Numbered from the stretch's first letter, positions 50,903-62,456 are shown. The stretch: 64,000 bases of DNA from Streptomyces abikoensis (GCF_014648775.1 NZ_BMRT01000002.1:434001-498000), one strand, 5' to 3'. A program made the numbers and translations. The notes: generated by a model not told the origin, from the sequence alone.

Positions 50903-51091
50903 ATGCGCCGCACCCCTGTCATGACCCTTGGCACCGCCGCCGTGCTCGGCCTCCTGCCCGGCTCGCCCGGGACGGCCGACAGCGGCGCCCCCACCACCCC
51001 CGCGTGCCGGCTCCCCACCCCCGCGCGGCCGGGCACCCGGTTGCGCGGCACCGCCCCGGTGGCACGCTTGAACTGTGGCCCGGCCCAATGA
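50903..51091 (+). CDS. Possible small secreted peptide overlapping PolX start
   Basis: 62 aa, ATG at 50903 preceded by AAGAGG. A basic start (MRRTPVM) and hydrophobic core resemble a signal peptide, leaving about 40 residues with two Cys. It overlaps the first 17 bases of the PolX gene in another frame. Could be a leader peptide or a spurious frame. Confidence 0.35.
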   Translation: MRRTPVMTLGTAAVLGLLPGSPGTADSGAPTTPACRLPTPARPGTRLRGTAPVARLNCGPAQ

Positions 51092-52802
51092 CGAGGTCGA
51101 GGCGGTCCTCCAGGAGTACGCCGACCTCGTCGCGATCACCGGTGGCGACGCCTTCAAGGCCCGTGCCTACGAGAAGGCCGCCCGCGCGATCGGCGGCTTC
51201 CCCAAGGACGTCTCCACCCTCGACGCCGAGGGCCTGCGGGAAATCCCCAACGTGGGGAAGTCCATCGCCGACAAGGTCCTGGAGTATCTGAGCACCGGCC
51301 GCATCCCGGCCCTGGAGGAGACCAGGGCGGCGATCCCGCCCGGCGTCCGGGAGCTCATCTCCGTCCCCACACTGGGCCCCAGAAAGGCCATGACGCTCTA
51401 CGAGGAGCTGGGCGTCTCCTCCGTGGAACAACTCCTCGACGCCATCCACGACAAGAAACTGCGCGACCTCAAGGGCTTCGGGCCCCGGACCGAGGAGAAC
51501 ATCCTCCACGGCATCGCCCTGGCGCAGAAGGCGGGCGGCTCCGGCGGCCGCATCCTCCTCAACGCCGCCATGGACGTCGCGGAACAGATCGTCGCCGAGC
51601 TCTCGGGGACGCCCGGCTGCGAGGGGTGCGCGTACGCCGGGTCGCTGCGCCGCATGCGGGAGACCATCGGGGACATCGACGTCCTCGTCGCCGCCACCCG
51701 CTCGGGCCCGTTCATGGAGGCGATCGCCGCCCTCCCGTACACCGCCGAGGTCATCGCGCACGGCGAGAAGAAGACCTCGATCCGCACCACCGAGGGTCTC
51801 CAGGTCGACCTGCGCGTCCTGCCGCCCGGCTCGTGGGGGGCGGGGTTGCTGTACTTCACCGGCTCCAAGGCGCACAACATCCGTATCCGTGAACTCGCCG
51901 TCCGCCACGGGTACAAGCTGTCCGAGTACGGGCTGTTCCACGCCAAGAGCGGACGGCGGATCACCTCGGCGACGGAGGAGGACGTCTACGCCCGGCTGGG
52001 CCTGCCCTGGATCCCGCCCACCCTGCGCGAGGACCGGGGCGAGGTGGCGGCCGGGCTCCGCGACGAGCTGCCCGAACTCGTCGAGGACGGCGACATCCGG
52101 GGCGACCTCCACACCCACACCGACCTCACGGACGGGCTGGCCTCCCTGGAGGACATGGTCACCGCCGCCGCCCGGCGCGGCTACTCCTACTACGCCGTCA
52201 CCGATCACGCCCCCGACCTGTACATGCAGCGGATGACGGACGCCAAGATCCTCGCGCAGCGCGAGCGGGTGCGGGAACTCGACGGGAAGCACCGGAGGAT
52301 GCGGCTGCTGCACGGCGCCGAGCTGAACATCGGGCCGGACGGGGAGGTGGACTGGCCCGGCGAGTTCCTGGCCGGGTTCGACCTGTGCGTCGCGTCCGTC
52401 CACTCGCACTTCAACCAGAGCCGGGCGGAGTTGACCCGACGGCTGGTGCGGGCCTGCGAGAACCCCCATGTGTCGGTCATCGGGCACCCCACCACCCGGC
52501 TCATCGGCAAACGGCCCGGAATCGACGCCGACTTCGACGCCGTATTCGAGGCGTGCGCGCGGACCGGCACCGCCCTGGAGATCAACGCCCATCCGGAGCG
52601 GATCGATCTGTGCGACGAGGACATTCTGCGGGCGAAACGGTACGGGGTGAAGTTCGCGGTGAACACGGACGCGCACTCCACCACGCATCTTCCGTATATG
52701 CGCTACGGCGTGGGAACGGCGCAGCGTGGCTGGCTGACCAAGGACGACGTCATCAACACCTGGCCGCTGCAACGGCTGCGCCGTTTCCTGTCCCCGAAAT
52801 GA
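51075..52802 (+). CDS. polX: DNA polymerase/3'-5' exonuclease PolX
   Basis: 575 aa, GTG start with no ribosome site (possibly leaderless or translated through the overlapping small frame). Order: helix-hairpin-helix 8-kDa-like lyase region (about 1-95: DAFKARAYEKAARAI), fingers, the Pol X palm with GSLRRMRETIGDIDVLV (catalytic Asp pair), and a C-terminal PHP exonuclease domain (about 340-570: GDLHTHTDLTDG, TDHAP, HPTTR). Fills short gaps in base-excision repair and trims 3' ends. Length fits the family. Confidence 0.95.
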   Translation: MARPNDEVEAVLQEYADLVAITGGDAFKARAYEKAARAIGGFPKDVSTLDAEGLREIPNVGKSIADKVLEYLSTGRIPALEETRAAIPPGVRELISVPTLGPRKAMTLYEELGVSSVEQLLDAIHDKKLRDLKGFGPRTEENILHGIALAQKAGGSGGRILLNAAMDVAEQIVAELSGTPGCEGCAYAGSLRRMRETIGDIDVLVAATRSGPFMEAIAALPYTAEVIAHGEKKTSIRTTEGLQVDLRVLPPGSWGAGLLYFTGSKAHNIRIRELAVRHGYKLSEYGLFHAKSGRRITSATEEDVYARLGLPWIPPTLREDRGEVAAGLRDELPELVEDGDIRGDLHTHTDLTDGLASLEDMVTAAARRGYSYYAVTDHAPDLYMQRMTDAKILAQRERVRELDGKHRRMRLLHGAELNIGPDGEVDWPGEFLAGFDLCVASVHSHFNQSRAELTRRLVRACENPHVSVIGHPTTRLIGKRPGIDADFDAVFEACARTGTALEINAHPERIDLCDEDILRAKRYGVKFAVNTDAHSTTHLPYMRYGVGTAQRGWLTKDDVINTWPLQRLRRFLSPK

Positions 52803-52817
52803 CGGGGAGTCGGTCGA

Positions 52818-53507
52818 TCAGGCCTCAGACGGCGCGGCGCCCTCGGCGCGGCCCTTGGCGCGGGCGCGCTTGGAATAGGTGATCGTCCAGGCGATCAGAA
52901 GGGCGGGGACGCCATAGGCGAGGACGGAATTCACGCCGACCATGGCGCCGGTCGACAGCGCGTAGGACAGTCCGACGCGGGCGATCGCCTCGACAATGTA
53001 TCCGAGGCCCCAGACCGTGGTGATCAGGGTCATCGTCCGCCGGAAACTCTCGTGCCGCCAGAGGCCGTTCCAGTGGGCGACGGCGTTCGCGGAGCCGTCG
53101 GTGCCGAATTTCCGGCCGAGGTAGAACATCAGCGGGCGCGGGGTGGCCAGGCTGATCAGGCAGACGACACCGAAGAGGCCGGTGATCAGGGAGTCCTTGA
53201 CCAGCAGCAGACGGGCCGAGTGCGGTCCGACGCCGGTGACGGCGATGGTCAGCACCAGGAAGATCAGGGTCAGCACGGCGAACTCGTCGACGCGCCGGTG
53301 CCAGATCAGATAGATGACGACGTCCACCACCGGCCAGACACCGGAGGCCACCAGGGCGGAGAAGTCGCTCCAGCCCGCGTCGGTGAGCTGGTTGTAGGTG
53401 ACGAACGGCAGCACCACATTGCAGGCGATGGTCAGGGCCCAGCTCAGCATGGCACTGGGCCCGAAGCGCCGGGACGGCGCGGATGACGTAGATGACGCTG
53501 TGGTCAT
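52818..53507 (-). CDS. VC0807-like multi-span membrane protein
   Basis: 229 aa from the ATG at 53507 (ribosome site GGGGGA). About six hydrophobic helices with a central RRVDEFAV and a C-terminal basic tail. It resembles the uncharacterised VC0807 family; function unknown. It starts 195 bp from the divergent geosmin synthase gene, so the two might share a promoter region. Confidence 0.7.
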   Translation of the reverse strand: MTTASSTSSAPSRRFGPSAMLSWALTIACNVVLPFVTYNQLTDAGWSDFSALVASGVWPVVDVVIYLIWHRRVDEFAVLTLIFLVLTIAVTGVGPHSARLLLVKDSLITGLFGVVCLISLATPRPLMFYLGRKFGTDGSANAVAHWNGLWRHESFRRTMTLITTVWGLGYIVEAIARVGLSYALSTGAMVGVNSVLAYGVPALLIAWTITYSKRARAKGRAEGAAPSEA

Positions 53508-53549
53508 CGATTCCCCCAAGATCAAATGAGCAAAACGGGGGGACTGTAG

Positions 53550-55949
<2,400 letters not shown>

Positions 55950-55964
55950 CGCCCAAGGAGCACG

Positions 55965-55998
55965 GCGAAGGCCCCCACCGACCGGTGGGGGCCTTCGC
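55965..55998. terminator. Terminator hairpin after geosmin synthase
   Basis: Perfect 16-bp stem (55965-55980 with 55983-55998) with a 2-nt loop, between the geoA stop and the convergent tRNA gene. Confidence 0.85.
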
Positions 55999-56009
55999 TG
56001 TCGTTCAGT

Positions 56010-56082
56010 GCGCCACCAGGGACTCGAACCCCGGACCTGCTGATTAAGAGTCAGCCGCTCTGACCAACTGAGCTAGCGGCGC
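56010..56082 (-). tRNA. tRNA-Lys (anticodon CUU)
   Basis: 73-nt cloverleaf on the minus strand: acceptor GCGCCGC pairs with GTGGCGC, the D-arm has AGCTCAGTTGG, the anticodon loop reads CTCTTAA between GCTGA and TCAGC, and the T-arm contains GGTTCGAGTCC. CCA is not encoded. Confidence 0.97.
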
Positions 56083-56092
56083 GGCACACATA

Positions 56093-57106
56093 CTACCCGA
56101 TCGGCTGACGGGCTCGTATCCCGAGAACGTATGACGCGGTATGCGCGACGGCACGGTCTTCGTCATGTGACAGATCCGCGAGGGCACGTGACGCCGTGGT
56201 TCCCGGGATGTCCGCGAGCGCTTGTGTCAGCCGTCGGCGTGCGGACGTTCCGACGCTGCTGTGGGCGAGGCGGTCGACGAGCCCGGTGGCGATCTGATCC
56301 GCCAACGCGGGATCACTCGCCAGCGCGCTCAACGTATCGGCCGCGTCGGCGTCGTACGCACCCTCGGCGATCATGTCGATGAGCGTCGGGACCGTGTCGA
56401 CTGCTCCCCGTGCCCCGAGCGCCAGAGCCGCATACCTGCGGACCGTGATGTCGAGGTTCGTGAGGGCGTCCCGCAGCAGTGCGGTCGCCTCGCCGTTCGG
56501 GATCTCGGCGACGGACCGGACGGCACGTTTCCGCACCTCGGCCACCGGTGAGCCGAGTGCCTCCGTCAGCAGCGCCAATCCGCCGTCGCCCGTTCGCGCC
56601 AGAGCCCATCGAAGGGCTCCGGCCACGTTCGGGTCCGTCTCGTTCAACACTGCCTCGACCAGTGCTTCCACCGGCACCGGAACCCCTTCGACCGAGGACA
56701 GTGCCGCGCGTTGGCGCGTCCCGGCGCTCTTCGACCCCAACGCCTGGAGGAGTGCGACGATCCGGAGGACTTCCGGCCAGCCGACGGGTTCCGCGGCGTC
56801 GACCCGGCTGAGCCGTGTGAGCAGCTCCGTCTCATCCGCGATGCGCTCTCGCGTCCGGCGGATGAGGTCGTCGACGAGCTCCGTGGGCGTGAAGCCCGGA
56901 TCGTCGAGTGCGCGCCCGACGTCACGCAGCGACATCCCCAACGACCGCAGGCTCTCGATATGGAAGATCCGCCTGATGTCCTCGCTCGAGTACTCCCGAT
57001 AGCCGGCGTCGTTACGATCCGTCGGCCGCACCAGGCCGAGCGCGTCGTAATGCCTGAGCATGCGGGCGCTGACCCCGGATCGTCGTGCCACATCACCGAT
57101 CAACAC
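56093..57106 (-). CDS. MerR-family regulator with C-terminal HEAT-like repeats
   Basis: 337 aa from GTG 57106, ribosome site AGGAGGGG. Residues 1-70 are a MerR winged helix (IGDVARRSGVSARMLRHYDALGLV; YREYSSEDIRRIFHI); about 75-125 a dimerisation helix; about 140-335 a chain of HEAT/PBS-like helical repeats (EALGSPVAEVRKRAVRSVAE and similar), an unusual sensor part for a MerR protein. The gene starts 8 bp after the HEAT-protein stop, so both are one operon under an upstream MerR operator. Confidence 0.88.
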   Translation of the reverse strand: MLIGDVARRSGVSARMLRHYDALGLVRPTDRNDAGYREYSSEDIRRIFHIESLRSLGMSLRDVGRALDDPGFTPTELVDDLIRRTRERIADETELLTRLSRVDAAEPVGWPEVLRIVALLQALGSKSAGTRQRAALSSVEGVPVPVEALVEAVLNETDPNVAGALRWALARTGDGGLALLTEALGSPVAEVRKRAVRSVAEIPNGEATALLRDALTNLDITVRRYAALALGARGAVDTVPTLIDMIAEGAYDADAADTLSALASDPALADQIATGLVDRLAHSSVGTSARRRLTQALADIPGTTASRALADLSHDEDRAVAHTASYVLGIRARQPIG

Positions 57107-57113
57107 GGCCTTG

Positions 57114-57749
57114 TCACCCCTCCTGGCTGGTCGTACCGAGGGCCATGATGCGCTTCGCCTCCTCGATCGCGAACTCGAATCCGGCATCGGGGTCGCGCAG
57201 CAGCCGTTCCGTGGCGATCGCGTGCTGACGCACGCGAGGATCGGGATCCGTCATCGCGGCACGCAGGGTCGGCATCATCGCCTCACCGAGCGCGATCAGC
57301 GCCCGGCTGAGACTCAGCCGCGTCTCACGCTCGCCGCGCCCGAGCTGTGTCGCCAGCACTCCGGCCAACTCGGGCTCCTCACCGTCGGGTACGAGGACGA
57401 CTGCCGCTCGCCAGGCGCTCCGCACCACCTCGTCATCCGTGGCGGTGAGTAGTCGCCGTGTGATCGCCGGCCACGCTCGCCGATCCCCGATCTTGGACAG
57501 CGTGTGCAACGCCTGGCTCCGCGCCTGCGCACGCTCCGAGCGGAGTTCATCGATGAGCCTGGGGAGCGTCATGGACGACGAGTGGCGGGTGAGTGCCCAC
57601 GTGAGCATGTCCCGCACGTGGAATTCGGGCTCGATCGCGCATCGTTCGACGAGCTTGTCGATCAACCGCGGGTCGGGGGTCGTGCCGGCCGCCAGCGCCG
57701 CCCGCAGGCGCACTGACGAGCGGCTGTCCTCCAGCCCCGGCACGGTCAT
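57114..57749 (-). CDS. HEAT-repeat protein, operon partner of the MerR gene
   Basis: 211 aa; ATG 57749 (GAGGAGG nine bases before) preferred to GTG 57758. Almost wholly HEAT-like repeats (e.g. RLIDELRSERAQARSQALHT, AAMTDPDPRVRQHAI). Its repeats match the type in the adjacent regulator, so it may be a titrating partner or co-sensor. No enzyme motif. Confidence 0.85.
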   Translation of the reverse strand: MTVPGLEDSRSSVRLRAALAAGTTPDPRLIDKLVERCAIEPEFHVRDMLTWALTRHSSSMTLPRLIDELRSERAQARSQALHTLSKIGDRRAWPAITRRLLTATDDEVVRSAWRAAVVLVPDGEEPELAGVLATQLGRGERETRLSLSRALIALGEAMMPTLRAAMTDPDPRVRQHAIATERLLRDPDAGFEFAIEEAKRIMALGTTSQEG

Positions 57750-57776
57750 CGGGACCACCTCCTCGACGCAGTGAAG

Positions 57777-57797
57777 ACCTTGTCACTGTGTCAAGGT
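57777..57797. promoter_or_regulatory. MerR-type operator upstream of the HEAT/MerR operon
   Basis: 21-bp imperfect palindrome ACCTTGTCACTGTGTCAAGGT (written 5'-3' on plus as ACCTTG-N9-CAAGGT), adjoining a TTGACC -35 element read on the minus strand. 28 bp from the first start codon; typical spacer-located MerR site. Confidence 0.7.
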
Positions 57798-57897
57798 CAA
57801 GCGGTTCGTTGGTCCGGACGGCCCATGGTTGCCCTCCCCGCCCCAGGGGCATGATCGCCCGGTTGGTTCCACCCCCTTGACCACGTCAGGAGATCCC

Positions 57898-59028
57898 ATG
57901 CAGCGGATCGGTATCGCCGCCACCGCGGCGGCCGCCGCCCTCGCGCTCGTCCGGATGCCCGCCTCCGCGCAGCCGCCCACCACCGCGGCGAACGGACCGG
58001 CGTCCTGGACGGCACCGTCCTGCACCCGTGTCACCGGTGACGGCTCCGTCACCTTCACCACCGACGACGGCAGGACCCTCGCGCCCACCTCCGGCACCCT
58101 CAAGGCCACCGGCTACACCCACGGCCTGGTCGCGCTGGACACCCCGGGCGCCCTGCTCGCCACCCACAACGACGCCCTGCTGCGCTCCACCGACGCCGGC
58201 TGCGTCTGGCAGCGTGTCGCCACGCTCGGCGGCGCGTCCACGCGGCTGGCCGCGGCACCCGGCGGGCGGGCCTTCGCCTGGCAGAAGAACGGCCGTTACC
58301 TCGCCCGCGTGGACGGCACCACCGTCACGCCCCTGAAGGCGCCGACCGCGCGCATCAGCGGGCTGGGCACCGACCGGGCGCGGCCCGGTCATGTGCGCCT
58401 GGCCGGGGACGACGGGCAGTTGTACGACTCGGTGGACGGCGGGGCCGGCTGGCGCCGCGTCGGCACCCCCGCGTTCGGCGGCACGGCGAGCGTCTACGGC
58501 GTGGCCTTCGACCCGGCCGATCCGGATCACGCCGTCGCCGGGGGCATGGCGACGGGTGGGGCCGTGACCACCGACGGGGGCGTCACCTGGCGGGCGGCGC
58601 GCGGGCTTTCGGCCGACGGCGGGCGGGCGAACCTCTTCGACGCCGTCGTCTCCCCCGCCGACCCCCAGGTCGTCTACGCCCTGGGCATCGACCTGGTGGA
58701 GGCCACGCCGGGCTCGTCCTCCGAGGGGCGGCATCTGTACCGGTCGGCCGACGGCGGCCTGACGTACGTCAAGGTCGTCGACGACTCCGCGGCCGTCAAG
58801 CTCACCAACGGCACGCTGCTGGCGCCCAGTCCGGTCGACCCGAAGGTCCTCCACTTCACGTACGGCACGTACTTCCAGAACTACGGCACCGATCTGTTCC
58901 GTTACGACGCCTCGACGGGCCGGGTGACGGCGACGCACAACGCCTACGACGGCGTCTCCGCGATCGCCTTCAACCCGGCCCGGCCGGACGTGATGTACCT
59001 GGGCGTGGAGGAGGTGCGGGTCGACTGA
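57898..59028 (+). CDS. Secreted BNR/beta-propeller protein
   Basis: 376 aa from the ATG at 57898, with AGGAG before it. A Sec signal (cleavage after ASA at about 25) is followed by repeated strands of a six- or seven-bladed propeller with Asp-box-like motifs (STDAGCVW, SVDGGAGW, TTDGGVTW, SADGGLTY), as in sialidase- or photosystem-stability-like proteins. No catalytic residues are recognisable. Convergent with the SpaA-type gene. Confidence 0.82.
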   Translation: MQRIGIAATAAAAALALVRMPASAQPPTTAANGPASWTAPSCTRVTGDGSVTFTTDDGRTLAPTSGTLKATGYTHGLVALDTPGALLATHNDALLRSTDAGCVWQRVATLGGASTRLAAAPGGRAFAWQKNGRYLARVDGTTVTPLKAPTARISGLGTDRARPGHVRLAGDDGQLYDSVDGGAGWRRVGTPAFGGTASVYGVAFDPADPDHAVAGGMATGGAVTTDGGVTWRAARGLSADGGRANLFDAVVSPADPQVVYALGIDLVEATPGSSSEGRHLYRSADGGLTYVKVVDDSAAVKLTNGTLLAPSPVDPKVLHFTYGTYFQNYGTDLFRYDASTGRVTATHNAYDGVSAIAFNPARPDVMYLGVEEVRVD

Positions 59029-59041
59029 TCCGCGCCTCACC

Positions 59042-60853
59042 TCATGGGCGCCCGCCCGACGATGGGCGCCCGCCCGGCTCGCGCGGGGTGCCCTTCAGCG
59101 TCACGGTGATGCCGGACCGCGCGTTGGCCACGGTCACCGCGTACGGCCCGAACGCCCGCTCGGGGGGCGGGAGATAGCCGTCGGGCACGACGGTCTGGCG
59201 CAGGTAGTACGCGCCCGGCGGCAGGCCCCGGAAGGCGCAGCGGCCCGCGCGGTCGGTGGTGCAGCCGGGGTCGGCCCGGCGGTCGGGGGCGGCGCCCGCG
59301 ATCTGGAGCCCGGGGCGGCGGTTGGTCTCGCGCCACAGCTCGAAGCGGGCTCCGGGCAGCGGCCGGCCGGTGCGGGCGTTCTTGGTCACCAGGTGGATCG
59401 AGCCGTAGGAGGCCGGGTCGGGGGTGCTGCCGACGGTGACGGAGACGCCTTGGGCCGCGTTGACGGCGGTGAGCTCGAACGGCCCGAACACCGTGCGGTC
59501 GGGCAGCCGGTAGCCGGGCGGGGGCTGGAGCTGCTGCCAGTAGTAGGTGCCGGGTTCCACCGTGCTGCGGCACACGCCGTGGGTGTCGGAGACGCACTCG
59601 TCGGCGGAGCGGGTGTCGGGCCGGTCGCCGGAGGTCTGGAGGCCCGGGACGCCGTTGGTCTCCCGCCAGAGCTGGAAGCGGGCGCCTTGCAGCGGCCGGC
59701 CGTCCTGGGCGTCCCGCTCCACGACCGTCACCTCTCCGGTGGGCCGGGGCGGGGGCGCGCAGTCGGGGAGGTCGCCGGTGAAGGGGTAGGCGTGGAACTC
59801 CTGGCCGCTGCCGCCGCCCGTGGCGGAGGTGTGGGTGAGCGAACCGGCGGTGAGGAAGCGGCCGTTCATTCCCGGCAGGGTGACCGTGGCCTCGCTGGTG
59901 GGGTCGCCCACCAGGACGCTGCCCTGGAACTGGCCGGTGCCGAGGAAGTCGACGCGCCGGGCGTCGGGGACGTTCCACAGGAGGCGCTCGCGCAGCCGGT
60001 TGAAGGGGTTGTCGTCGGTGGCACCGCCGCTGAAGGTGTTGACGACACGGGAGGTGCCTTCGAGGTTGACGAGGACGGTGGCGCCGGCGGGGATGCCGGT
60101 GAAGCGGATGGCCTGCTGGCCGCCGTCGCGGCCGACGAGGTCGAAGCCGACGTGGAACACCTGGAGCCGGGAGGTGCCGTCGCCGGTGAACACGGTCTCC
60201 GTACCGGTGTTGCGGGCGGTGCCGGTGGCGGGGCGGGCGCGTCCGTCCGCGCCGCGCGCGTAGCAGCGGGCCGCGGCGACGAGCCGCTCGCGCAGTCCGG
60301 CGTAGGGCCGGGCGGCGCCCGAGGCCGCGACGTCGCCGCCGATGACCAGGCCGGAGACGTCGCCCGCGTGCCGGACGACGCCGCGTTCGGCGTCCAGCCG
60401 CTGGCCGGGGGCGACGAGGACGTCCCCGTCGGTGGTGAGGAAGTCGGCGCCGTCGGACGGGGGGACGCGGGAGCCGACGTGGAGGACGCCCACGGTGTAG
60501 AGGGCGCCACCGGAGGTCTTGTTCACGTCGAAGTCGCCGAGGGACACCACCCGGCCCTCGGCCCCGGCGGCGCCGCCGCGGACGCGGAAGTCGCCGCCGG
60601 TGAAGACGTTGATGTTGTCGTCGCGGCCGGTGAACGGCCTGTCGTTGAGGGCCGGGTAGGTGCGGGGGCAGCTGCCCGGCAGGCAGGGGCCGAGGCCGCC
60701 GGGCAGCGGGGCCGCCTGGGCGGGCAGGGCCAGGCCGCCGAGGGCGGCGGCCGCGGTGGCGGCGCCCGCCGCCGTGCGCCGCAGCCATGTGGCGCACCGG
60801 GTGCGGAAGCGGGTCCGGGGGTCGTCGGGGGGCCCGGCCGTGCCTTCGTTCAC
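59042..60853 (-). CDS. Secreted choice-of-anchor-A protein with two SpaA-like domains
   Basis: 603 aa, GTG start, ribosome site GGCGGAG. Signal peptide about 15-47 (cleavage after AQA). Residues about 65-365 form a choice-of-anchor A domain (LNDRPFTGRDDNINVFTGG, VVSLGDFDVN). Two SpaA/prealbumin-like domains follow (about 375-475 and 490-590), each with GARFxLWRETNxxPGLQ and a PGxYYxxQ strand; they are close copies of each other. No LPXTG motif or C-terminal membrane helix is present, so it is probably released, not sortase-anchored. Adhesin-like function is inferred. Confidence 0.85.
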   Translation of the reverse strand: MNEGTAGPPDDPRTRFRTRCATWLRRTAAGAATAAAALGGLALPAQAAPLPGGLGPCLPGSCPRTYPALNDRPFTGRDDNINVFTGGDFRVRGGAAGAEGRVVSLGDFDVNKTSGGALYTVGVLHVGSRVPPSDGADFLTTDGDVLVAPGQRLDAERGVVRHAGDVSGLVIGGDVAASGAARPYAGLRERLVAAARCYARGADGRARPATGTARNTGTETVFTGDGTSRLQVFHVGFDLVGRDGGQQAIRFTGIPAGATVLVNLEGTSRVVNTFSGGATDDNPFNRLRERLLWNVPDARRVDFLGTGQFQGSVLVGDPTSEATVTLPGMNGRFLTAGSLTHTSATGGGSGQEFHAYPFTGDLPDCAPPPRPTGEVTVVERDAQDGRPLQGARFQLWRETNGVPGLQTSGDRPDTRSADECVSDTHGVCRSTVEPGTYYWQQLQPPPGYRLPDRTVFGPFELTAVNAAQGVSVTVGSTPDPASYGSIHLVTKNARTGRPLPGARFELWRETNRRPGLQIAGAAPDRRADPGCTTDRAGRCAFRGLPPGAYYLRQTVVPDGYLPPPERAFGPYAVTVANARSGITVTLKGTPREPGGRPSSGGRP

Positions 60854-60995
60854 TTTGTCTCCGCCTGGTCTAACCGATTTGTCGACGTTTTCGCCGCACG
60901 GTCCCGACTATGGCTTTGACCATCTCTTCAGATATTCCGACGCGCCGGGTCGTGACCCGAACAGCCCCCTCCCCGGCGCGCCCGGCCGGGCGGCG

Positions 60996-61322
60996 TCACG
61001 GACGCGGCGTCACCTCGGCCATGGCCGACCAGCCGGTGCCCGGCGTCTCGACGTGGATGATCTCCGGCGTGCTCGCGACGACGTCGGGCATCCAGGCCAT
61101 GGCGGTCTTGAAGTGCTCGGAGTTGACGTGGACCTCGCCGGCCGCGCTGTCCTTGAACGCCTCCAGCAGGACGAACTGGTGGGGGTTGTCGACGCTCTTG
61201 GACCACTCGTAGAAGACGTTGCCGTCCTCCGCGCGGGTGGCCTCGGTGAAGTCCTTGACCAGGTCCAGCCACTCGGCGCTGCGCTCGGGGCGGATGGTGA
61301 ACTTGACGGCGATGAAGATCAT
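60996..61322 (-). CDS. ABM-family (antibiotic-biosynthesis-monooxygenase-like) protein
   Basis: 108 aa, ATG 61322 with GGGAG eight bases before. Ferredoxin-like ABM fold: FIAVKFTIRPERSAEW, EDGNVFYEWSKS, then FVLLEAFKD and the HVNSEHFKTAM helix. Members are oxygenases for quinones and haem or quorum-signal enzymes such as LsrG. A single small dimeric-type domain; substrate unknown. Confidence 0.88.
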   Translation of the reverse strand: MIFIAVKFTIRPERSAEWLDLVKDFTEATRAEDGNVFYEWSKSVDNPHQFVLLEAFKDSAAGEVHVNSEHFKTAMAWMPDVVASTPEIIHVETPGTGWSAMAEVTPRP

Positions 61323-61447
61323 GCGTGCTCCCGGGGGATGCGGACGGCCGGACGGCTGAATCGCCACCATCGTGCCCCGGCCCGTCGCGGCCCGCGAACG
61401 CCGGTGCGACCGATTCCGGCCCTGCCGGAAAACGGGCCGCCCGGCAC

Positions 61448-62362
61448 TCACCCCGCGAGAGCGGCCGCCCGGTCGCGAAGCTCCGCCAGGGCCAGCCGCA
61501 GCAGGGGGTGCCCCTCGCTGCCCCGGCGGACGGCGGTGAACACCCGGCGCGTGGGGCCCGGACCGCGCAGCGGGCGGACGGCGGGGGTGAGCGCCGGGCG
61601 GATGCCGTGGAGGGCCGAGCGCGGTACGAGCGCGACGCCCGCCCCGACGGCCACCAGCGCGCAGACCGCCGAGAAGTCGTCCGAGAGGCACTCCACGCGG
61701 GGCCGGAACCGGGCCTCCTCGCAGGCCCGCACCACGGCCTCGTGGACGGGGTTGCCCGGCCAGGGGGTGATCCACGGGTCGTCCCGCAGGTCCGTGAGGT
61801 CCACCTCGGGCTTGTCGGCGAGGCGGTGGCCGGGCGGCAGGACGGCGTCGAAGGGCTCCTCGTAGAGCGGGGCGTGCAGCAGCCGCCCGGCGTCGGAGGC
61901 CAGGGCGTCGCGGTGCTCGACGGCCACGGCGATGTCCGCCTCGCCGTCCAGGAGCAGCCGGGCGCTGGTGTGCCCCTCGGCGTCCTTGACCCGCACCCGG
62001 ACCTGGGGCGCCCGCCGGCCGAGGGCGGCCACGGCGGGGGCGACGACCTCGGTGATGGACGTGGCGAAGGCCGCGACGGTCACCTCGCCCACCAGACCGG
62101 TGGAGCACCGGGCCAGGTCGGACTCGGCCCGCTCCAGCTGGGCGGCGATCTCCACCGCGTGCCCGGCCAGGACGCTGCCGGCCGCCGTGAGCCGCACGGT
62201 GCGGCCGCGCCGCTCCAGCAGGGCGTGCCCGGTCTCCGCCTCCAGGGCGGCCAGCTGCTGGGAGACCGCCGAGGGCGAGAGGTACAGGGCGTGGGCGGCC
62301 GCGGTCACGGTGCCGTGGTCGGCGAGGGCGCTCAGCACCCTGAGCCGGCGGGGGTCGATCAT
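61448..62362 (-). CDS. LysR-family transcriptional regulator
   Basis: 304 aa. N-terminal winged helix (RRLRVLSALADHGTVTAAAHALYLSPSAVSQQLAAL) and a LysR effector-binding domain (about 90-300). It is divergent from tdh with 94 bp between the starts and an inverted repeat in the gap, so it very probably controls threonine catabolism and itself. The inducer is unknown. Confidence 0.9.
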   Translation of the reverse strand: MIDPRRLRVLSALADHGTVTAAAHALYLSPSAVSQQLAALEAETGHALLERRGRTVRLTAAGSVLAGHAVEIAAQLERAESDLARCSTGLVGEVTVAAFATSITEVVAPAVAALGRRAPQVRVRVKDAEGHTSARLLLDGEADIAVAVEHRDALASDAGRLLHAPLYEEPFDAVLPPGHRLADKPEVDLTDLRDDPWITPWPGNPVHEAVVRACEEARFRPRVECLSDDFSAVCALVAVGAGVALVPRSALHGIRPALTPAVRPLRGPGPTRRVFTAVRRGSEGHPLLRLALAELRDRAAALAG

Positions 62363-62381
62363 TTGTCCACTATCGCATCCA

Positions 62382-62396
62382 TGAAGCAGAGCTTCA
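62382..62396. promoter_or_regulatory. Candidate LysR binding site between the LysR gene and tdh
   Basis: TGAAG-CAGAG-CTTCA, a perfect 5-bp inverted repeat containing the T-N11-A signature of LysR sites, in the shared promoter region. Confidence 0.55.
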
Positions 62397-62456
62397 CAGG
62401 TGTCATCGCATAACGTTGATGGACTTCACAGTCCTCAGCCGCCACAGTGATCCCCC

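Noticed and set aside
50903..51091. Start of PolX further upstream through the small frame
   Set aside because: The small frame is not in phase with PolX and ends after the PolX GTG; no fusion is possible without a frameshift.
56010..56082. tRNA-Lys as an integration site of a mobile element
   Set aside because: No integrase, excisionase or direct repeat of the tRNA 3' end is seen nearby.
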